A DNA stretch of 64,000 nt from Ochotona curzoniae (lineage: Eukaryota; Chordata; Mammalia; Lagomorpha; Ochotonidae). This document shows, one piece after another, positions 45,650 through 56,984 of this stretch. The stretch's first letter is position 1. Every line of letters starts with the position of its first letter. The position numbers were made by a program, and so were the translations under genes. Below the pieces are notes generated by a model, which was given only the letters and a program-made list of their open reading frames with translations, was not told where the DNA came from and did no database searches. The stretch lies in contig NW_024466512.1 in assembly GCF_017591425.1 (NCBI RefSeq), positions 14,449,001 through 14,513,000 on the forward strand. The letters are read 5' to 3'.

Positions 45650-47095
45650 GTAAAATTATTTAGATGCATCATTCCTACAAATCAAAAGCTATATTAATTG
45701 TAATATTCCAAGCAGTTCTGGTTGAACTCATGGTACAGAGCAATAATTTTTACTTAGGTCATTGTCAAAGCCAAGAACGCCTTCTGAATGTTCAAAGACA
45801 AATCCTCCCCCATTCACTGCTCTAATAACGTTGCCTACCTCACAACTTCTCAATACTCCAGGTATTACCATGATCTTGGCAAAAGTACATGTGGTCTCAT
45901 TGCCTGCTTAGGGTTAACTCACTCCTGCCCTGCACTGGGTATTCTCTGCCCTTTGGACCTCCAAATTCACTCCCCATGGCTAAGCTTTAGAAGGCTGGCC
46001 TCTAAATATGGCATCACACAGGCTCCTTGGCCTTCAGGTTCTGGCTGGATTCCAGCAATAGAAATTACAAACAAGGATTTGAAACCAAGGAAAAAAAGAG
46101 GCTCAGGCATTTCATTCGTTACCCCTCTCCCTTCTAGTTACAATTTGGAAGTGGCTGTAGTCATCCATTTAAGACCATAGCCCATGGAAGACATGCATCT
46201 TGCCATGGCTAAAACTGTATTTGGATGCCTACATTCCCTAAGATGTAATTTTTTCCTATGGTGATAATCTTTTTTGGCTTATCTACCCTCCCTGCCTTCC
46301 CTAAACTCTATTCTCATCTTTGTCAAATGCCATCTTATTGAACTTTCTTTAGACCCTCAACTCTTTCCTGCTTAATATGCCACCTTCATATCTTTGTACA
46401 AATACAACTTGTTCATAAACTCTGCTCTTATTACTCTATGGAAAAACTGTAATTCTTCTGTGAAATATTTTAAAGAACCAGTTTTACTGAATCTGAAAAT
46501 CTGTACACAAGGAATAACTTTCTGGTTTCCACTCCCAATGGGAGCAAGAAAGTATGGCGAGCCCCTTGGGAAGATCTTGAGGAAAGGGAATTGGGAGGTC
46601 TTGGAAAGTGCAATGAAAAGATGTAGAGTTTCTGGGAAGTGACCATAAAATGAAAACTTTCTTTCCTTCGTGAGAAAATATCAGTCAGGAAGAAAGACCT
46701 CCGACAGGCAGATGTCTGCTTTCTTCAAGAAAGAATCCAGTAAGTCATCTTCACTGGGATCCCTGGCTGAGAAGAGGCAGTCAGAAGGAAGACACACATC
46801 ATATGTGCACCTGAGGAGGCACTGTGCGAGTGCCATCCACACTCCCATCTCCATTTAGCTCCTTCAGAAGCAAAGTGTAGTCTAGAAATGACATGTCTGA
46901 GAGTATTGCATAGAACCTGGCATATCTCAAGTTGATTGTTTTGTTATGCTTCATCCATTCCCTACACTGATCAGAAAGCAGCTTTTGAAGATGAAAGGGG
47001 ATACTTTTGTCAGCCTCCAAGAACTGAGAGGAACTTGAGCACATACATGGGAAATAATGCCAAGTTTACACCAAGACATAGATGGGAATAAAGGC
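45650..47095. other. No gene seen
   Basis: Unique sequence with an open frame of 130 codons (45788-46180) lacking any recognised domain. No SINE or L1 visible. Confidence 0.35.
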
Positions 47096-47099
47096 AAGG

Positions 47100-47405
47100 G
47101 GCAGGTATCTAACCCAGCAGTGAAGACAGTGTTTAGGATGGCAGCACCCCACATTGGAGAAGCTTGGCTCAATTTTCGCCTCTATCTCCTGACTGTAGAG
47201 TCCTGTTAATACAGACCCTGGAAAGAATAAGCAATAACTCAAGTGGACAGATCTGTCACCCATGTGGGGGACCTGAATTAAGTTCCTGGCTCTGCTTTGG
47301 TCTGGCCCATCTTGATAAATGTGGGCATTTGGGAAGTTAATCAGGAAGTGGAGGATTCTCTCTCTCATTCACTTTCTTTTTGTCTCTTACAATTTTAAAA
47401 CAAAT
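47100..47405 (+). mobile_element. Old CSINE
   Basis: 'acccagcagtgaagacagtgtttaggatggcagcaccccacattggag', 'ctcctgactgtagagtcctgttaatacagaccctgg', 'cacccatgtgggggacctgaattaagttcctggctctgc' and 'gggcatttgggaagttaatcaggaagtggagg'. This is the older subfamily wording. Confidence 0.7.
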
Positions 47406-47489
47406 AATACAGGCATGCAGTTGTTTTATTTCTCTGCCCAAGTGTTATATTAAAGACCCCCTTCAATAATCCTCCCTCCTATCCTCTAA

Positions 47490-47660
47490 ACATAAAAGGG
47501 CAATTCAAAAAGTTCATGGAAAAGATTAAAGGATGTTTGCTTTGATGAAAAAAGTTTGAAATCCACACATATCAAGGGTCTTCAAAACGTCCACAGAAAA
47601 TGGATATTACTATATACCTATATTTCAAAAACTTTTTCACATCTTCCGTGAAGGATGTAA
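47490..47660. repeat. Short repeat with 'aaaagttcatggaaaa' signature
   Basis: 'aagggcaattcaaaaagttcatggaaaagattaaa' and 'atatcaagggtcttcaaaacgtccacagaaaatgg' are two related phrases in direct orientation. They resemble a widespread short mammalian repeat containing 'tcttcaaaaagttcatggaaaatgg', possibly a mariner-like MITE. The class was not determined. Confidence 0.4.
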
Positions 47661-47661
47661 G

Positions 47662-47762
47662 CCAAAATGATATATTATATATACATACATATGAATATAT
47701 TACATACATATGAATATGTATATATTCATATATTTTTATATTTATATATTATATATATTATT
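47662..47762. repeat. AT/ATAC microsatellite
   Basis: Alternating 'tatatatacatacatatgaatatattacatacatatg…tatatattatatatatta'. Simple repeat, likely slippage-prone. Confidence 0.9.
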
Positions 47763-47763
47763 T

Positions 47764-47900
47764 GGAGTCCGTCTTCCACTGCTTTCGCTCTCATATTAAC
47801 AGGAAGCTGGATTGCAAGCAGTGAGGATTCATACCAGAACTCCGATTTGAGATGCCAGCAGAGCAAACCTTAACCCAGTGCACCACAATTCCAGTCCATA
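47764..47900 (-). mobile_element. Old CSINE 5' part (minus)
   Basis: 'cgtcttccactgctttcgctc', 'ttaacaggaagctggattgcaagcagtgaggattcataccagaactcc', 'accttaacccagtgcaccacaattcc' are the reverse of the head half of an old CSINE. The 3' half is absent. Confidence 0.6.
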
Positions 47901-48009
47901 CACAAATCAAAAGGAGGTGACAACTTGGTTGATCTTTATTTTCCTCCTCTGTCTCTGGTTCATGATTGTGCTTATTTAAGACCAGGAAAAGAACAGCAAA
48001 TGCACACAT

Positions 48010-48165
48010 ACTGACTCATTCAGTCATCCACTTACTCAGCTAATATTTATTAAATATCTACCATGTGCCACTGTGACAGACACTAGAAATATACTGTGAA
48101 CAAAATGGATATTTCTCTAATATTATAAAACTTACAGACCCACTGGGAGTCAGAGAAATTTTGTA
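48010..48165 (+). repeat. Ancient LINE 3'-end-like repeat
   Basis: 'gactcattcagtcatccacttactcagctaatatttattaaatatctaccatgtgcca', 'cagacactagaaatatactgtgaacaaaatgga' and 'aaacttacagacccactgggag' follow the widespread 'caacaaatatttattgagcacctactatgtgcc…tgaacaaaacagac…gagcttacattctagtggg' ancient repeat. The family was not determined. Confidence 0.55.
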
Positions 48166-48411
48166 TATCTTTTAAGAATATAAATTGACAAAGTGAAGAA
48201 TTGTGTTATGGGTAGCATGCATTGTGTTTATCTGCCTAATGTCTAGTTTTCTTTTTGATAACTCCATTTCCTCTGTCGTTTTTAGCCCCTGACATTTCAG
48301 AAGGCTTCTATTAGATCCTCAGAGTAGGCAGACAGTACAGGCAAGAACAGTGAGGGTCTAGTCTAGCCTCACCCATCCTGAGTGATTGGCTCGAGTTCAG
48401 AGGGTATACAC

Positions 48412-48732
48412 TGGGACAGCATGGTGACACATCAGGCTAATACTCCACCCTTGTGCTACCAGCATCCCTTATTAGCACCAGTTCAAGTCCTAGATGTTGT
48501 GCTTTGATTCAGCTCCTTGCTTATGGCCTGAGAAAGCAGTGGAGCGTGTCCCAAGTCCTTAACATCCCACACTCACCTGGGAGACCTGGAAGATGATCCT
48601 GACTCAACCTCAGACAAATCAGCTCTGGCCATTGAAACTATTTGGAGGGGGTAAACTAGTATTCACAAGACCTCTCTCTTCATCTCTCCTCCTCTCTATA
48701 TAATCTGCCTTTTAAATAAAAATAAGTCAAAA
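48412..48732 (+). mobile_element. CSINE, moderately diverged
   Basis: 'gggacagcatggtgacacatcaggctaatactcc', 'gtgctaccagcatcccttattagcaccagttcaagtcc', 'cagctccttgcttatggcctgagaaagcagtgg', 'cacctgggagacctggaag', 'ctctatataatctgccttttaaataaaaataagtc'. Confidence 0.78.
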
Positions 48733-48734
48733 GG

Positions 48735-50630
48735 TGCACATCTCCTAAGTCGTAGTCTTCAGTATACCAGTTATGGGAGCTGTAATATTGGAAAACAGAA
48801 AATTCTATTGCTCAGTCCAAGAATTTTTACCAAAGTGGCACCAGGATTCCTGACCATGACAATGAACAGTTAGATTGATCTGCTCAGGGAAGAGCAAAGA
48901 GAGATCGCTCTCACAGAAAAATTCCCTCAAGTGTTAGTTTCTTGACATCAGGCTAATCAAGTAACAATGATAGTAGGTTTATAGCCCTATTTCTAATGCA
49001 GGATCATTAACCCCAGAGTAATGCAAACATGTCACTGGCACAGGTCGCAAAAACTATCTAGACCATGCCTGAGACTCCCCAACATGTCAGAGCCTGTACC
49101 CAAACTTCCCAGCTCGGGGCTTTCTTCACACAGACTCTGCATGAAAGAGACCTATGAGCAAATCCCATCACAGGCTAGGACCACAGGCAAGTCACCAAAC
49201 TTGAACTTCTGAAATCCCAAGCAGAAGGAGGTCGACAGCACCAGTCTCACAGGTAGTCATGTGTGGTTAAGTGGTGAACATAGGTAAACCGTCTCACAGA
49301 CTATGGCGTGTGGTGATGGTCTGACAGATGTTAGCCTCACCTCTCTGACTTCCCTACTATAGGAAACGTGACGTCTTTGCTCAAAGTTCTGATGATCTTG
49401 ACTAAGTAATCTGCCTGTGTAGCTTTGCAGACATGGCACCAAGTTTCTGCAATGGTAGGCAAACGGTTGATCTTATTTTTTGCACATCTGATTCATGGTG
49501 ATATAAAATGCCTTTGAAGCAACAAAAGAAATTGAGATAAACAATGACCACACCACAACTGCCAGCTGACTTAACAATTAGCTTAGGTGCACTAACAACT
49601 GATTCCATTCTACATAACCACATATATATATTTTTTCTCACCAAATCTCTTTTTAGCCAGAGAGTCAGGGAACCCCTCTGGTCAGAGGCAGCCTCACACT
49701 CCGCCCTAGTCTATGGTCAAACTCTGCCTACAGCCACGCAAGAATGCTCCACTTGCCAAACAAAACCTGGGATGCAAGTTTTGCCTTCTCAGAAGAAAGG
49801 GTTTCTTCTCTGGCTTCATATCCAAACTGCAGGGCCCTTGGCACAGTACAGAACACAATCCTAACCCTGCCATCATGAGTGTTGTCTCTTCTGTCCAACC
49901 CCTCGTGGTCACGTTTTTTTGACATGCTCCTATGCAAGTTGGCTTCTGGAGTACCAGGACCTCACTGCATTTGGAAGCTGACCAGTGTGAGAATTTGACA
50001 CCATGGTACAAAGATTTTCTGATTTTCCATCTCTGGCCTCAGTGCTTTCAAACATACCCTTCTCCTAATTTTCATAAGAATTCTTCCTGTGGCACATCCA
50101 TCTTGCCTGGCAAGTACTCAAACCACAGGGCCTCAGAAGGACCTGCCCATGGTTCTTACTTAAATGAGTCTCAGACTCATTCACACCATCCTCTACCACC
50201 TTGTAGTAAGAACCACATAATAAGCAAAAACAATTTACATTAAGTTTACCACTTGTTAAGTTCATACTTTCTGAGTAAAGTAGCCAAGTCTGTTACTTAC
50301 CAAGGGACACGATTATTTCTAAGACATTCCCTAGCATAGTCCTCCCCTTTCTACTTACTGACAATGAGTGAATTCTGACCTATTCTTCACATACTCTTTT
50401 CTGGGATGCTCTGTGTGCATTCTTCAGCTAGTCTATTCTTGGAACATGTGAGAATAGACTGTGGCAAATGGAGCAACCAGCCTCTGGTGAAGTCCTCCCC
50501 ACCTTTTCAGTTATGCCCCATTGGGAAAATCAGGAGTTTTATCAATGGAATCAGATTGTGTGCCAATGTATCAAGAACTGGGAACATGAAGGTCTGGGAG
50601 GGAAGAGTCAGCGTCCAAGAAAAGATCACT
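48735..50630. other. No gene seen
   Basis: Unique sequence. Open frames of 100-106 codons at 49544-50243 overlap on both strands and lack any recognised domain. No transposon recognised. Confidence 0.35.
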
Positions 50631-50978
50631 CCTTCATTCTGTAGGTTGTTTCCTATGCTGTGCAGAAGCTTCTGAGTTTGATGCTACCTCACTCATCTGC
50701 TTTTGCTTTTGTTGCCTGTGCTTTTGGGTAACTACCCATAAAGTCACTTCCTATGCCAATGGCTTGCATTTCTCTTATATTTTCTTCTATAAAGTTTCCG
50801 GACTTACATGTACAGATTTGATACATCTGAGTTAAGCTTTGTACATTTAGAGAGAATTCAACTTCCAAATATTTTCCATTGGGATATTAAGATTTCTCAG
50901 GATGTTTTACCAAACAAACCGTCCTTTCTCCACTATGTGCTTTTGATGTATTTGCCAGGAATCAATACACTGTTGCTG

Positions 50979-51011
50979 TGAGAGAGACAGAGAGAGAGAA
51001 AAAGAGAGAGA

Positions 51012-51055
<44 letters not shown>

Positions 51056-51056
51056 T
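50979..51056. repeat. Compound (GA)n(GT)n microsatellite
   Basis: 'gagagagacagagagagagaaaaagagagagagtgagtg' runs directly into about 20 gt units ending 'gcgcgc'. It lies inside the inverted L1 arm and is likely polymorphic in length. Confidence 0.95.
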
Positions 51057-51162
51057 GGGGTCTCTATTTCATTGGTATATGTGGCTGCTTTTATACACAA
51101 ACTATGTATACTATTATGTTGGTTATTACATTGGTAAGTAAGTCTTGAAATTAGGTATTGTG

Positions 51163-51491
51163 GGCCCGACAGCATGGCCTATCGGCTAAAGTCCTCACCT
51201 TGAACAAGCCGGCATCCCATATGGGCACCGGTTCTAACCCCAGCAGCTCCACTTCCCATCCAGCTCCCTGCTTGTGTCCTGGAAAAGCAGTAGAGGATAG
51301 CCCAAAGCCTTGGGACTCTGCACCCATGTGGGAGACCAGGAAGAAGTTCCTGGATCCTGGCTTCAGATTGGTATAGCACCAGCCATTGTGCTCACTTGGG
51401 GAGTGAATCATCAGTTGGAAAATCTTCTTCTCTGTCTCTCCTCCTCTCTGTATATCTGACTTTCCAATTAAAAAAATCTTAAAAAAAAAAA
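51163..51491 (+). mobile_element. CSINE, young, full length
   Basis: 'ggcccgacagcatggcctatcggctaaagtcctcaccttgaac', 'catatgggcaccggttctaacccc', 'tccagctccctgcttgtgtcctggaaaagcag', 'cacttggggagtgaatcatc', 'tctgtatatctgactttccaatt' and poly-A. The target-site duplication gaaattagg(t/a)attgtg is at 51147-51162 and 51492-51507, within the inverted L1 arm and just short of its junction. Confidence 0.95.
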
Positions 51492-51510
51492 GAAATTAGG
51501 AATTGTGATG

Positions 51511-52868
51511 TCTACAGAATGGGAAAATATTTGTGTTCATAGATTATTCATCCCACAAAAAATTAATATCTGCAATGCATAAGGAATTCATAAGGCACTA
51601 ACCAAAAAGCCCAAAATAATCCAATTTTTAAATAGCCAGATGGCAGATATAGACAGACATTTTACAAAGGAAGATAAACAAATGGTCAACTTATACAATA
51701 AATGGTTTTATATTATTAGCCATCAGGAACATTTAAAATAAAAGCACATAGGACCTGGCATGGTAGCCTAGCAGCTAAAGTCCTCACATTGTACACGCCA
51801 GGATCCCATATGGGTGCTGGTTCTAATCACATCAGCCTTCCTTCCCATCCAGCTCCCTGCTTGTGGCCTGGGAAAGCAAATGAAGATGGCCCAAAACCTT
51901 GGGACCCTGCACCCATGTGGGAGACCCAGAAGATGCTCTGGGCTCCTGGCTTTGGATCGGCTCAGCTCCAGCTGTTGTGATTGCTTGGGGAATGAATCAA
52001 TGGACAGAAGATCTTCCTGTCTGTTCTCCTCTCCATATATCTGATTTTCATGTAAAAAATTAAGAAAATTAAAAGCATATAAGATATCTTATTCCATTTA
52101 GAATTGGTGCAATCAAAAATGATTAAAGCTAGGAGTGGTGATCATACAGAGAAAAGGAGGTCCTTACACATTGCTAGAAGGAATATAAATTAGTATAGCT
52201 CTTATAGAAAACAGTACAGAAGCCCCCTAAAAAAAACCCTAAAAATATGCTATATGATGCAAGTCGATGTATAGCTAAAGAAAATGAAAACAGAATAAGA
52301 GATACCTGCACTCTTGCATTTATTGCATCACCACTCACAGTAGCCAAAATAGGGAATAGCTATCTACACGTCAATCACCAGGTGAAGGAAGAGAGAAAAT
52401 GTTCCACATGCACAATAGAATTCCATTCTGACAGAAAGAAGGAAATCCTTCCTTTATAGCAAAATGAACCGAACTGGAAGACGATATGATCAGTTAAATA
52501 ACTCAGACACAAAAAGACAAATACCGCATGTTCTCAAATGTGAAAGATTTAAGTACTGTTAATCTCAGGGGAGAAATGCAATTACTGGAAATTAGGAGGA
52601 GGGCGAGAGGTTGGATAATGGGTACCAAACACAATTAGGTAAAAGGAATATAGTCCATGAGTATTCCAAAGTGCAGCAGGGTGACTGAGGTTCACAATGA
52701 ACTATTTTACGAAGAACTAGAAAAGAGATGCTTGAAAGATCCAAACATACAGGGATGATAAGGAAATGGAGACAGTTATGATGCTAAATTAATCAGTACA
52801 AACCGTACAAATGTCTTGAAATATCACTTCGTACCCCACCAGTATGTACAATTATTAAATGTTAATTT
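51511..52868 (+). mobile_element. L1 ORF2 3' end plus 3' UTR, sense arm
   Basis: 'tctacagaatgggaaaatatttg', 'ttaatatctgcaatgcataaggaattcat', 'tagacagacattttacaaaggaagataaa', 'gaccggaactgg'-like 'aaaatgaaccgaactgg', 'aaataactcagacacaaaaagacaaataccgcatgttctca', 'gggtaccaaacacaattagg' and 'ttatcacttcgtacccc' read in sense order to an A-rich end near 52865. A CSINE (51751-52062) interrupts it. With 50635-51510 it forms one 5'-inverted insertion. Confidence 0.8.
51751..52062 (+). mobile_element. CSINE in the L1 sense arm
   Basis: 'ggacctggcatggtagcctagcagctaaagtcctc', 'ggatcccatatgggtgctggttctaatc', 'cagctccctgcttgtggcctgggaaagc', 'gcacccatgtgggagacccagaag', 'gcttggggaatgaatcaatgg'. Flanks taaaagcacata (left, ending 51750) and ttaaaagcatata (right, near 52070) suggest a target-site duplication with a mismatch. 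Confidence 0.88.
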
Positions 52869-52869
52869 T

Positions 52870-55350
52870 AAAACATCAAACCCTTGAAATGTTAAAAAAA
52901 AAAAAAGATTTAAATTATATTAAAATGAAATGGCTACTAACCATTTTACCTGAAGTCCACCTGGTGCCTGTTGGACAAGTTGGTGCCAACAGGGAAATTC
53001 AAGAAACTAAGCACACCTCGATCATTAAGAAGAGTCCAAGAGGGGAGCTCATGAAGTCTGGGGAGTTTCTATCAGAGGGACTCAACACCTGGTGACTGGT
53101 GGAGAGCTTGGTGCCACCGGAGGTCAGAGAAGTCAGCTGTCGTTGAAATGAGTCAGTCACAGAGAAGTCAGCACAGCCAAGCCTGAACCCACACGGTAAC
53201 CGGGCGTCCAATGGCTACCAGCGATGCCCATGACTATTTCCAAAAGCAGCACTGCCGTTTCATCACAACTTTAACCCATGCTCAGTCCTATTTGGATGCC
53301 CTGTGATGCAGTCACCTTGGAAGAAGGGGTCTCTGGACATATTTGTCTCTGACCAGGCTGATGCGAAACTGCCCAATGAACTCACCTTTCCCAATTAGTA
53401 CCACTGTTCCTCTGTCCACACCTTTCTCTAAGGTCCTGCTGGCTCTGAGGGCTCCTTAATCCAGTGTTGGTCATATGTTGACCAGTGACTGCTTCTCCCT
53501 CTTGCTTATGGCTGGTGTCCTGGGCCCCTTGACCATGTCCCATCATGATTCTGCTCAAGTCTGCAGGTTGTCCTATGACCAAGGTCTTCCAAGCAAAGGA
53601 CCTCCTTCTCATCCTTTGGCTTAGAAAGAAAGGAGTTAAGGGTCTCTGGGAAATGTGCTCTAGAAACAGTGAGTCCAGGAGTACACCGAATCAATCAGGG
53701 TACCAGTTTATTCACAACTGTCACTTCACTGCAACAGGTAAGCAAGGATTCAAACCACACTCTACCTTGATCAAAGAGTTCTCTGGTCCGTATGGGGGAA
53801 AAAAAAAACTGATCCCTTAAAGTCTCTCCCTCCCAGTTATGCTCCACAGGCATGTTTTAGCAGATCCTTCCTATGGGAAGAGCTACAGAAACCACAGCTG
53901 AGGTGACTCACTGTCCTTCCCCACATCTGCTGAAACTTCAAGAGGATCAAGGGACCTTTCCATCTCTTCTTCAGTCTTCCCCTTCAGCTCTTGGCACAGA
54001 CCTGCACTCCACCTCCACCCTCAGCCTACTCTGAAGCATTGGGAGCTTCTGAAACAGCACAACACCCCCATCTCTCCTTCATTTCCTGGGCAGCTGTCAT
54101 ATCCCCACTTGTCTTCTCTGGGGATGATGAGCTGTGTGACTCAGCCGTCACTGGTTCCAGCATGGAAATCACAGGAGGTCTCCTGCTCCAGAAAAACAAT
54201 TAATGCAAAACACCAGGATTCCCATCTGCCACATTCACAAATCTCCACAGCTCACGTTTGTCTCTCCCAGCAATTGATGCCTCCGCAGTGCCAAGCTGTT
54301 CCAATGCCCATTCTTCACTCATATGTAATGGCTCATATTTCTTGGCACTGCTTGGATCATTTGTTACAAATGCCAGAGCTATCAGCGGCAAATCCCTGTC
54401 AGAGAAACGTATGCCATATGAGAGAAACAGTATATTTATCTTTCCTCATCCTACCAATGGAAAACACATGTTCTCCTCCACTGAGAAGGAAATGTAGGAT
54501 TCAGAATCTATTTTTTTCACCAAATGCTGTACAAAGTTTGCACTTTCCTTCTGAAGTGGGGAACTATCCAGAGCCCAATAGTAAAGACAAGAAAACATCA
54601 TCACCAGGTTACCAAGGTTCTCCATCAGGGAGCATCTCCAAAGTCTGGAGAAATCTTGTCATATTGGAATAAAATTTTCAGCATGTCAACATTGAGAAAC
54701 ATTGTGGCAACCCATCATGCTTTGATTTCTCCCAGTTTCTATCATGTGTACATCCGGAGCACAGCTGCAATGCAAGACGGTATTTGCAGCAGAACCAGAG
54801 AAGAAGTCATCAGATCGGATGAGTTTGTATTTCCTGCTCTCTCTTGTACCTCCAAGAAATGGTCACCTTCGAGCCAGCAAGGGAGACAGGACACATCACT
54901 GAAGACAAGCTATCCTTATTTTGGTATTCACCACCTGAAGGTCTGATTTCTGATCTGTAAGTTGTGGTCCTGAAATTGGACTATCCCACCTGCTCACAAC
55001 CCTTAACGGGGGTGTGGGGGGGCAGGTCTTAGAGCACCTTGAGGGCCTTTGGGAATTCAAGGAGTAGTTAAGAGGATATATTGCAATAATGATGAACTGA
55101 AAAGAAGTATCATCCTAAAATTCAGCATAAGAATTCTCACCAAGGGGAAATACATTATACCTCTCACTATTCCTACTGTCCATTAAAAAAAAAATGATGG
55201 GCACATTTGAGGTTAAGCGCCATCAAGGTTTCTGAGGTGAATTAATAAACTGCTCTGCAGAAGATAAAGGGAAACATATCTTTTTACTCAAAAGTGAACC
55301 TAGGATGGATTCTGAAACTAAACAGGCTGAAAAACTCCATGCCGAAAGAA
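52870..55350. other. No gene seen; longest open frames of the window here
   Basis: Contains the longest plus-strand frame in the window (54109-54672, 187 codons), overlapped by a 79-codon plus-strand frame in a different register and by a 63-codon minus-strand frame. None has a recognised domain or a splice or initiation context, and composition is Ser/Pro/His/Cys-rich and irregular. I regard them as chance. No SINE or L1 recognised. Confidence 0.4.
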
Positions 55351-55354
55351 TTGA

Positions 55355-55459
55355 TTTCTGAAGATAGGGATGTTACCCTGGTATGCAACTTGTTTGGGTG
55401 ACGGGATACAAGTCCATCTACTATCTTATCCTCAGAGCCTCATCTTCATCAATGCTTTA
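55355..55459 (+). repeat. Unexplained 105-bp repeat, copy A
   Basis: Aligns without gaps to 59115-59219 (offset 3760). I count 17 mismatches by eye, only 5 of them in the last 69 bases. The shared core includes 'tgtttgggtgac', 'tacaagtccatct' and 'ctatcttatcctcagagcctcatcttca'. Flanks do not align. A G-rich satellite starts at its right edge. Confidence 0.8.
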
Positions 55460-55463
55460 GCAC

Positions 55464-55605
55464 TGGGGGGGGGGGAGGGAGGGAGATAGGAGGAAGAGGG
55501 GGCAGGGAGGGAAGGGAGGGGAAGGGGAGGAAAAGAGGGAGGGAGGGAGAGGGAGAGGGAGAGAGAGAGAGAAAGAGATGAGAGACGAGAGAATGAGAGG
55601 GCTTT
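55464..55605 (+). repeat. G-rich (GGGA)n / (GA)n satellite
   Basis: A run of ten G at 55465-55474, followed by gggagggag, ggaagagggggcagggaggg and then gagagaga. It has many G-tracts of three or more, so G-quadruplex potential on the plus strand. Confidence 0.95.
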
Positions 55606-55609
55606 GAGG

Positions 55610-56010
55610 AAGAAATGCTAACATTACTGTTCCCTATATGACAAGGGATAGAAAAGTCGCCTGCTCAATTCTGGATGCATCATTAACATGAGGGTGTAAT
55701 TTTTGTTCACTTATAATGGACTATACTTCTAGCCTATAATGATACTAAATGGGAAGGTTCAGAGATGATTGCTTAACTAAGTACAAAACCCTATAAAGCC
55801 CACTTAACCAAAAGTGCCACATGGCTCCTTGCCAGGGCAGAGAACCTCTCCCATGGAGAAGTAATGAAATGACTCTTTAACTTGGCATTTGATTTCTCTC
55901 TCCCACCCAGCACTGGATGGATTTGATACTTGTGATTTTGTCTAAGGATCCATTGTTGGAGTTAACTGGATGGCAGCCAAGATAGCGTTTAGAAAAAAAT
56001 GTTCTTAAAA
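55610..56010. other. No gene seen
   Basis: Repeat-free unique sequence; nothing assigned. Confidence 0.3.
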
Positions 56011-56014
56011 CATC

Positions 56015-56245
56015 AACACTCATTAGTTTAGTTCTTCATTAAGTGAAGCACATGTGGTGAAGGGAATAATTAGCGAAGTTAATTGTGGCTTCATGGAGAA
56101 CCAAGGGGAATCCAGTGAAATGCCCTGACATTCACTCAGAGCAATATGTTCAGTGCTCCTGCAACTAATTGCAATTAGCAAGTGAGGGAACATACGTATG
56201 GTCTCTATGTGTGATCAATCACATGTCTTTATCACAGTGCACAGA
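56015..56245. promoter_or_regulatory. Candidate conserved enhancer-like block with homeodomain palindrome
   Basis: Repeat-free segment with clustered AT-rich homeodomain-like strings: 'ctcattagtttag', 'ggaataattagcg', 'gttaattgtgg' and a perfect 14-bp palindrome ctaattgcaattag at 56165-56178. The palindrome contains TAAT-N4-ATTA, the spacing known for paired-class homeodomain dimers. E-box-like 'cacatgtg' and 'gatcaatcacatg' are adjacent. Function is inference only. Confidence 0.25.
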
Positions 56246-56477
56246 GGCTACTGTGTGGCAGCAGACACCTGCTTGATGCTGAGCCCTTCACTCCTGTGAG
56301 GTGCACATCGGTTCCCGCGGATGAGTTACTCCTCAGCATCTTCCCCACACAACCCGAACCTGCAGGTATATTTTAATTCATCCTCAAATCACCTACGATA
56401 CCCAATAAAATGTAAGTTCCATGAAAATAGCTTTATATTATGCTTTTATTTCTATTACCTTTATTGTTATTATTCTG

Positions 56478-56540
56478 AATATTATTGACCCATGACTGAA
56501 TCTGTGGATATGAAACCTGTGGCTGTGAAGGGTCAACTAT
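56478..56540 (-). mobile_element. Tigger-type terminal fragment
   Basis: 'ctgaatctgtggatatgaaacctgtggctgtgaagggtcaactata' resembles the terminal region of a Tigger-family element ('…ccgcggata…gagggtcaactgta'). Only the end is preserved. Confidence 0.5.
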
Positions 56541-56980
56541 ACTGCCTGCCTGCCTCAAACCTGTTCTTTCTGCTTCTTGCACATTCTCATCCTCTCTTGC
56601 TAGGGTTGGGTGTTTCTGCAATGTCTCCTCTGAAATGAAACTACAATCTTCCTGACAGAAAGGACACACTAGGCAAATGGTGTGTGAACAGAAAGGGTCT
56701 TCCGTTTGAATAGATTACAATGACCATTGATCCTAGAAGACCCACAGCAGAGCTGAAGATTATAATACAAGGTGGGTGCAGACATGAGTTGAATGGGATC
56801 TGGTTGAGGCTTATGGACAGAAATGGGTAGCTCATGGGCTGTCTGGGTTGAATGAGCAAGATGATCCCTGAAGACAATCCTCTCCCTCTTTTTCTGGCAC
56901 TTTCTTCTTCAACATGACTGACAGAGATCAAACAGTACTTTCAGAGTTTCTGGTCATCAAATGACATTAATATTTTTTCT
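56541..56980. other. No gene seen
   Basis: Unique sequence; an overlapping pair of minus-strand frames (78 and 96 codons) has no recognised signature. Confidence 0.3.
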
Positions 56981-56984
56981 GCAC

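Larger units (their letters stand above)
50635..51510 (-). mobile_element. L1 ORF2, inverted 5' arm
   Basis: Antisense ORF2 from 'cattctgtaggttgtttcctatgctgtgcagaagcttctgag' through 'gcttttgttgcctgtgcttttgg', 'cttcctatgccaatggcttgcattt' and 'ctctatttcattggtatatgtgg', to 'tcttgaaattagg.attgtgatg'. The left end corresponds in L1 coordinates to the sequence immediately upstream of where the sense arm begins at about 51511 ('tctacagaatgggaaaat'), as expected for twin-priming inversion. A GA/GT satellite and a young CSINE interrupt it. Confidence 0.8.

Noticed and set aside
50979..51056. Possible CRISPR-like or regulatory repeat
   Set aside because: A plain (GA)n(GT)n microsatellite; no spacer structure. 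No CRISPR array exists in this eukaryotic sequence.
54109..54672. Longest plus-strand open frame (187 codons)
   Set aside because: Overlaps open frames in another plus register and on the minus strand, no domain, no splice or start context, irregular composition; consistent with chance in stop-poor DNA.
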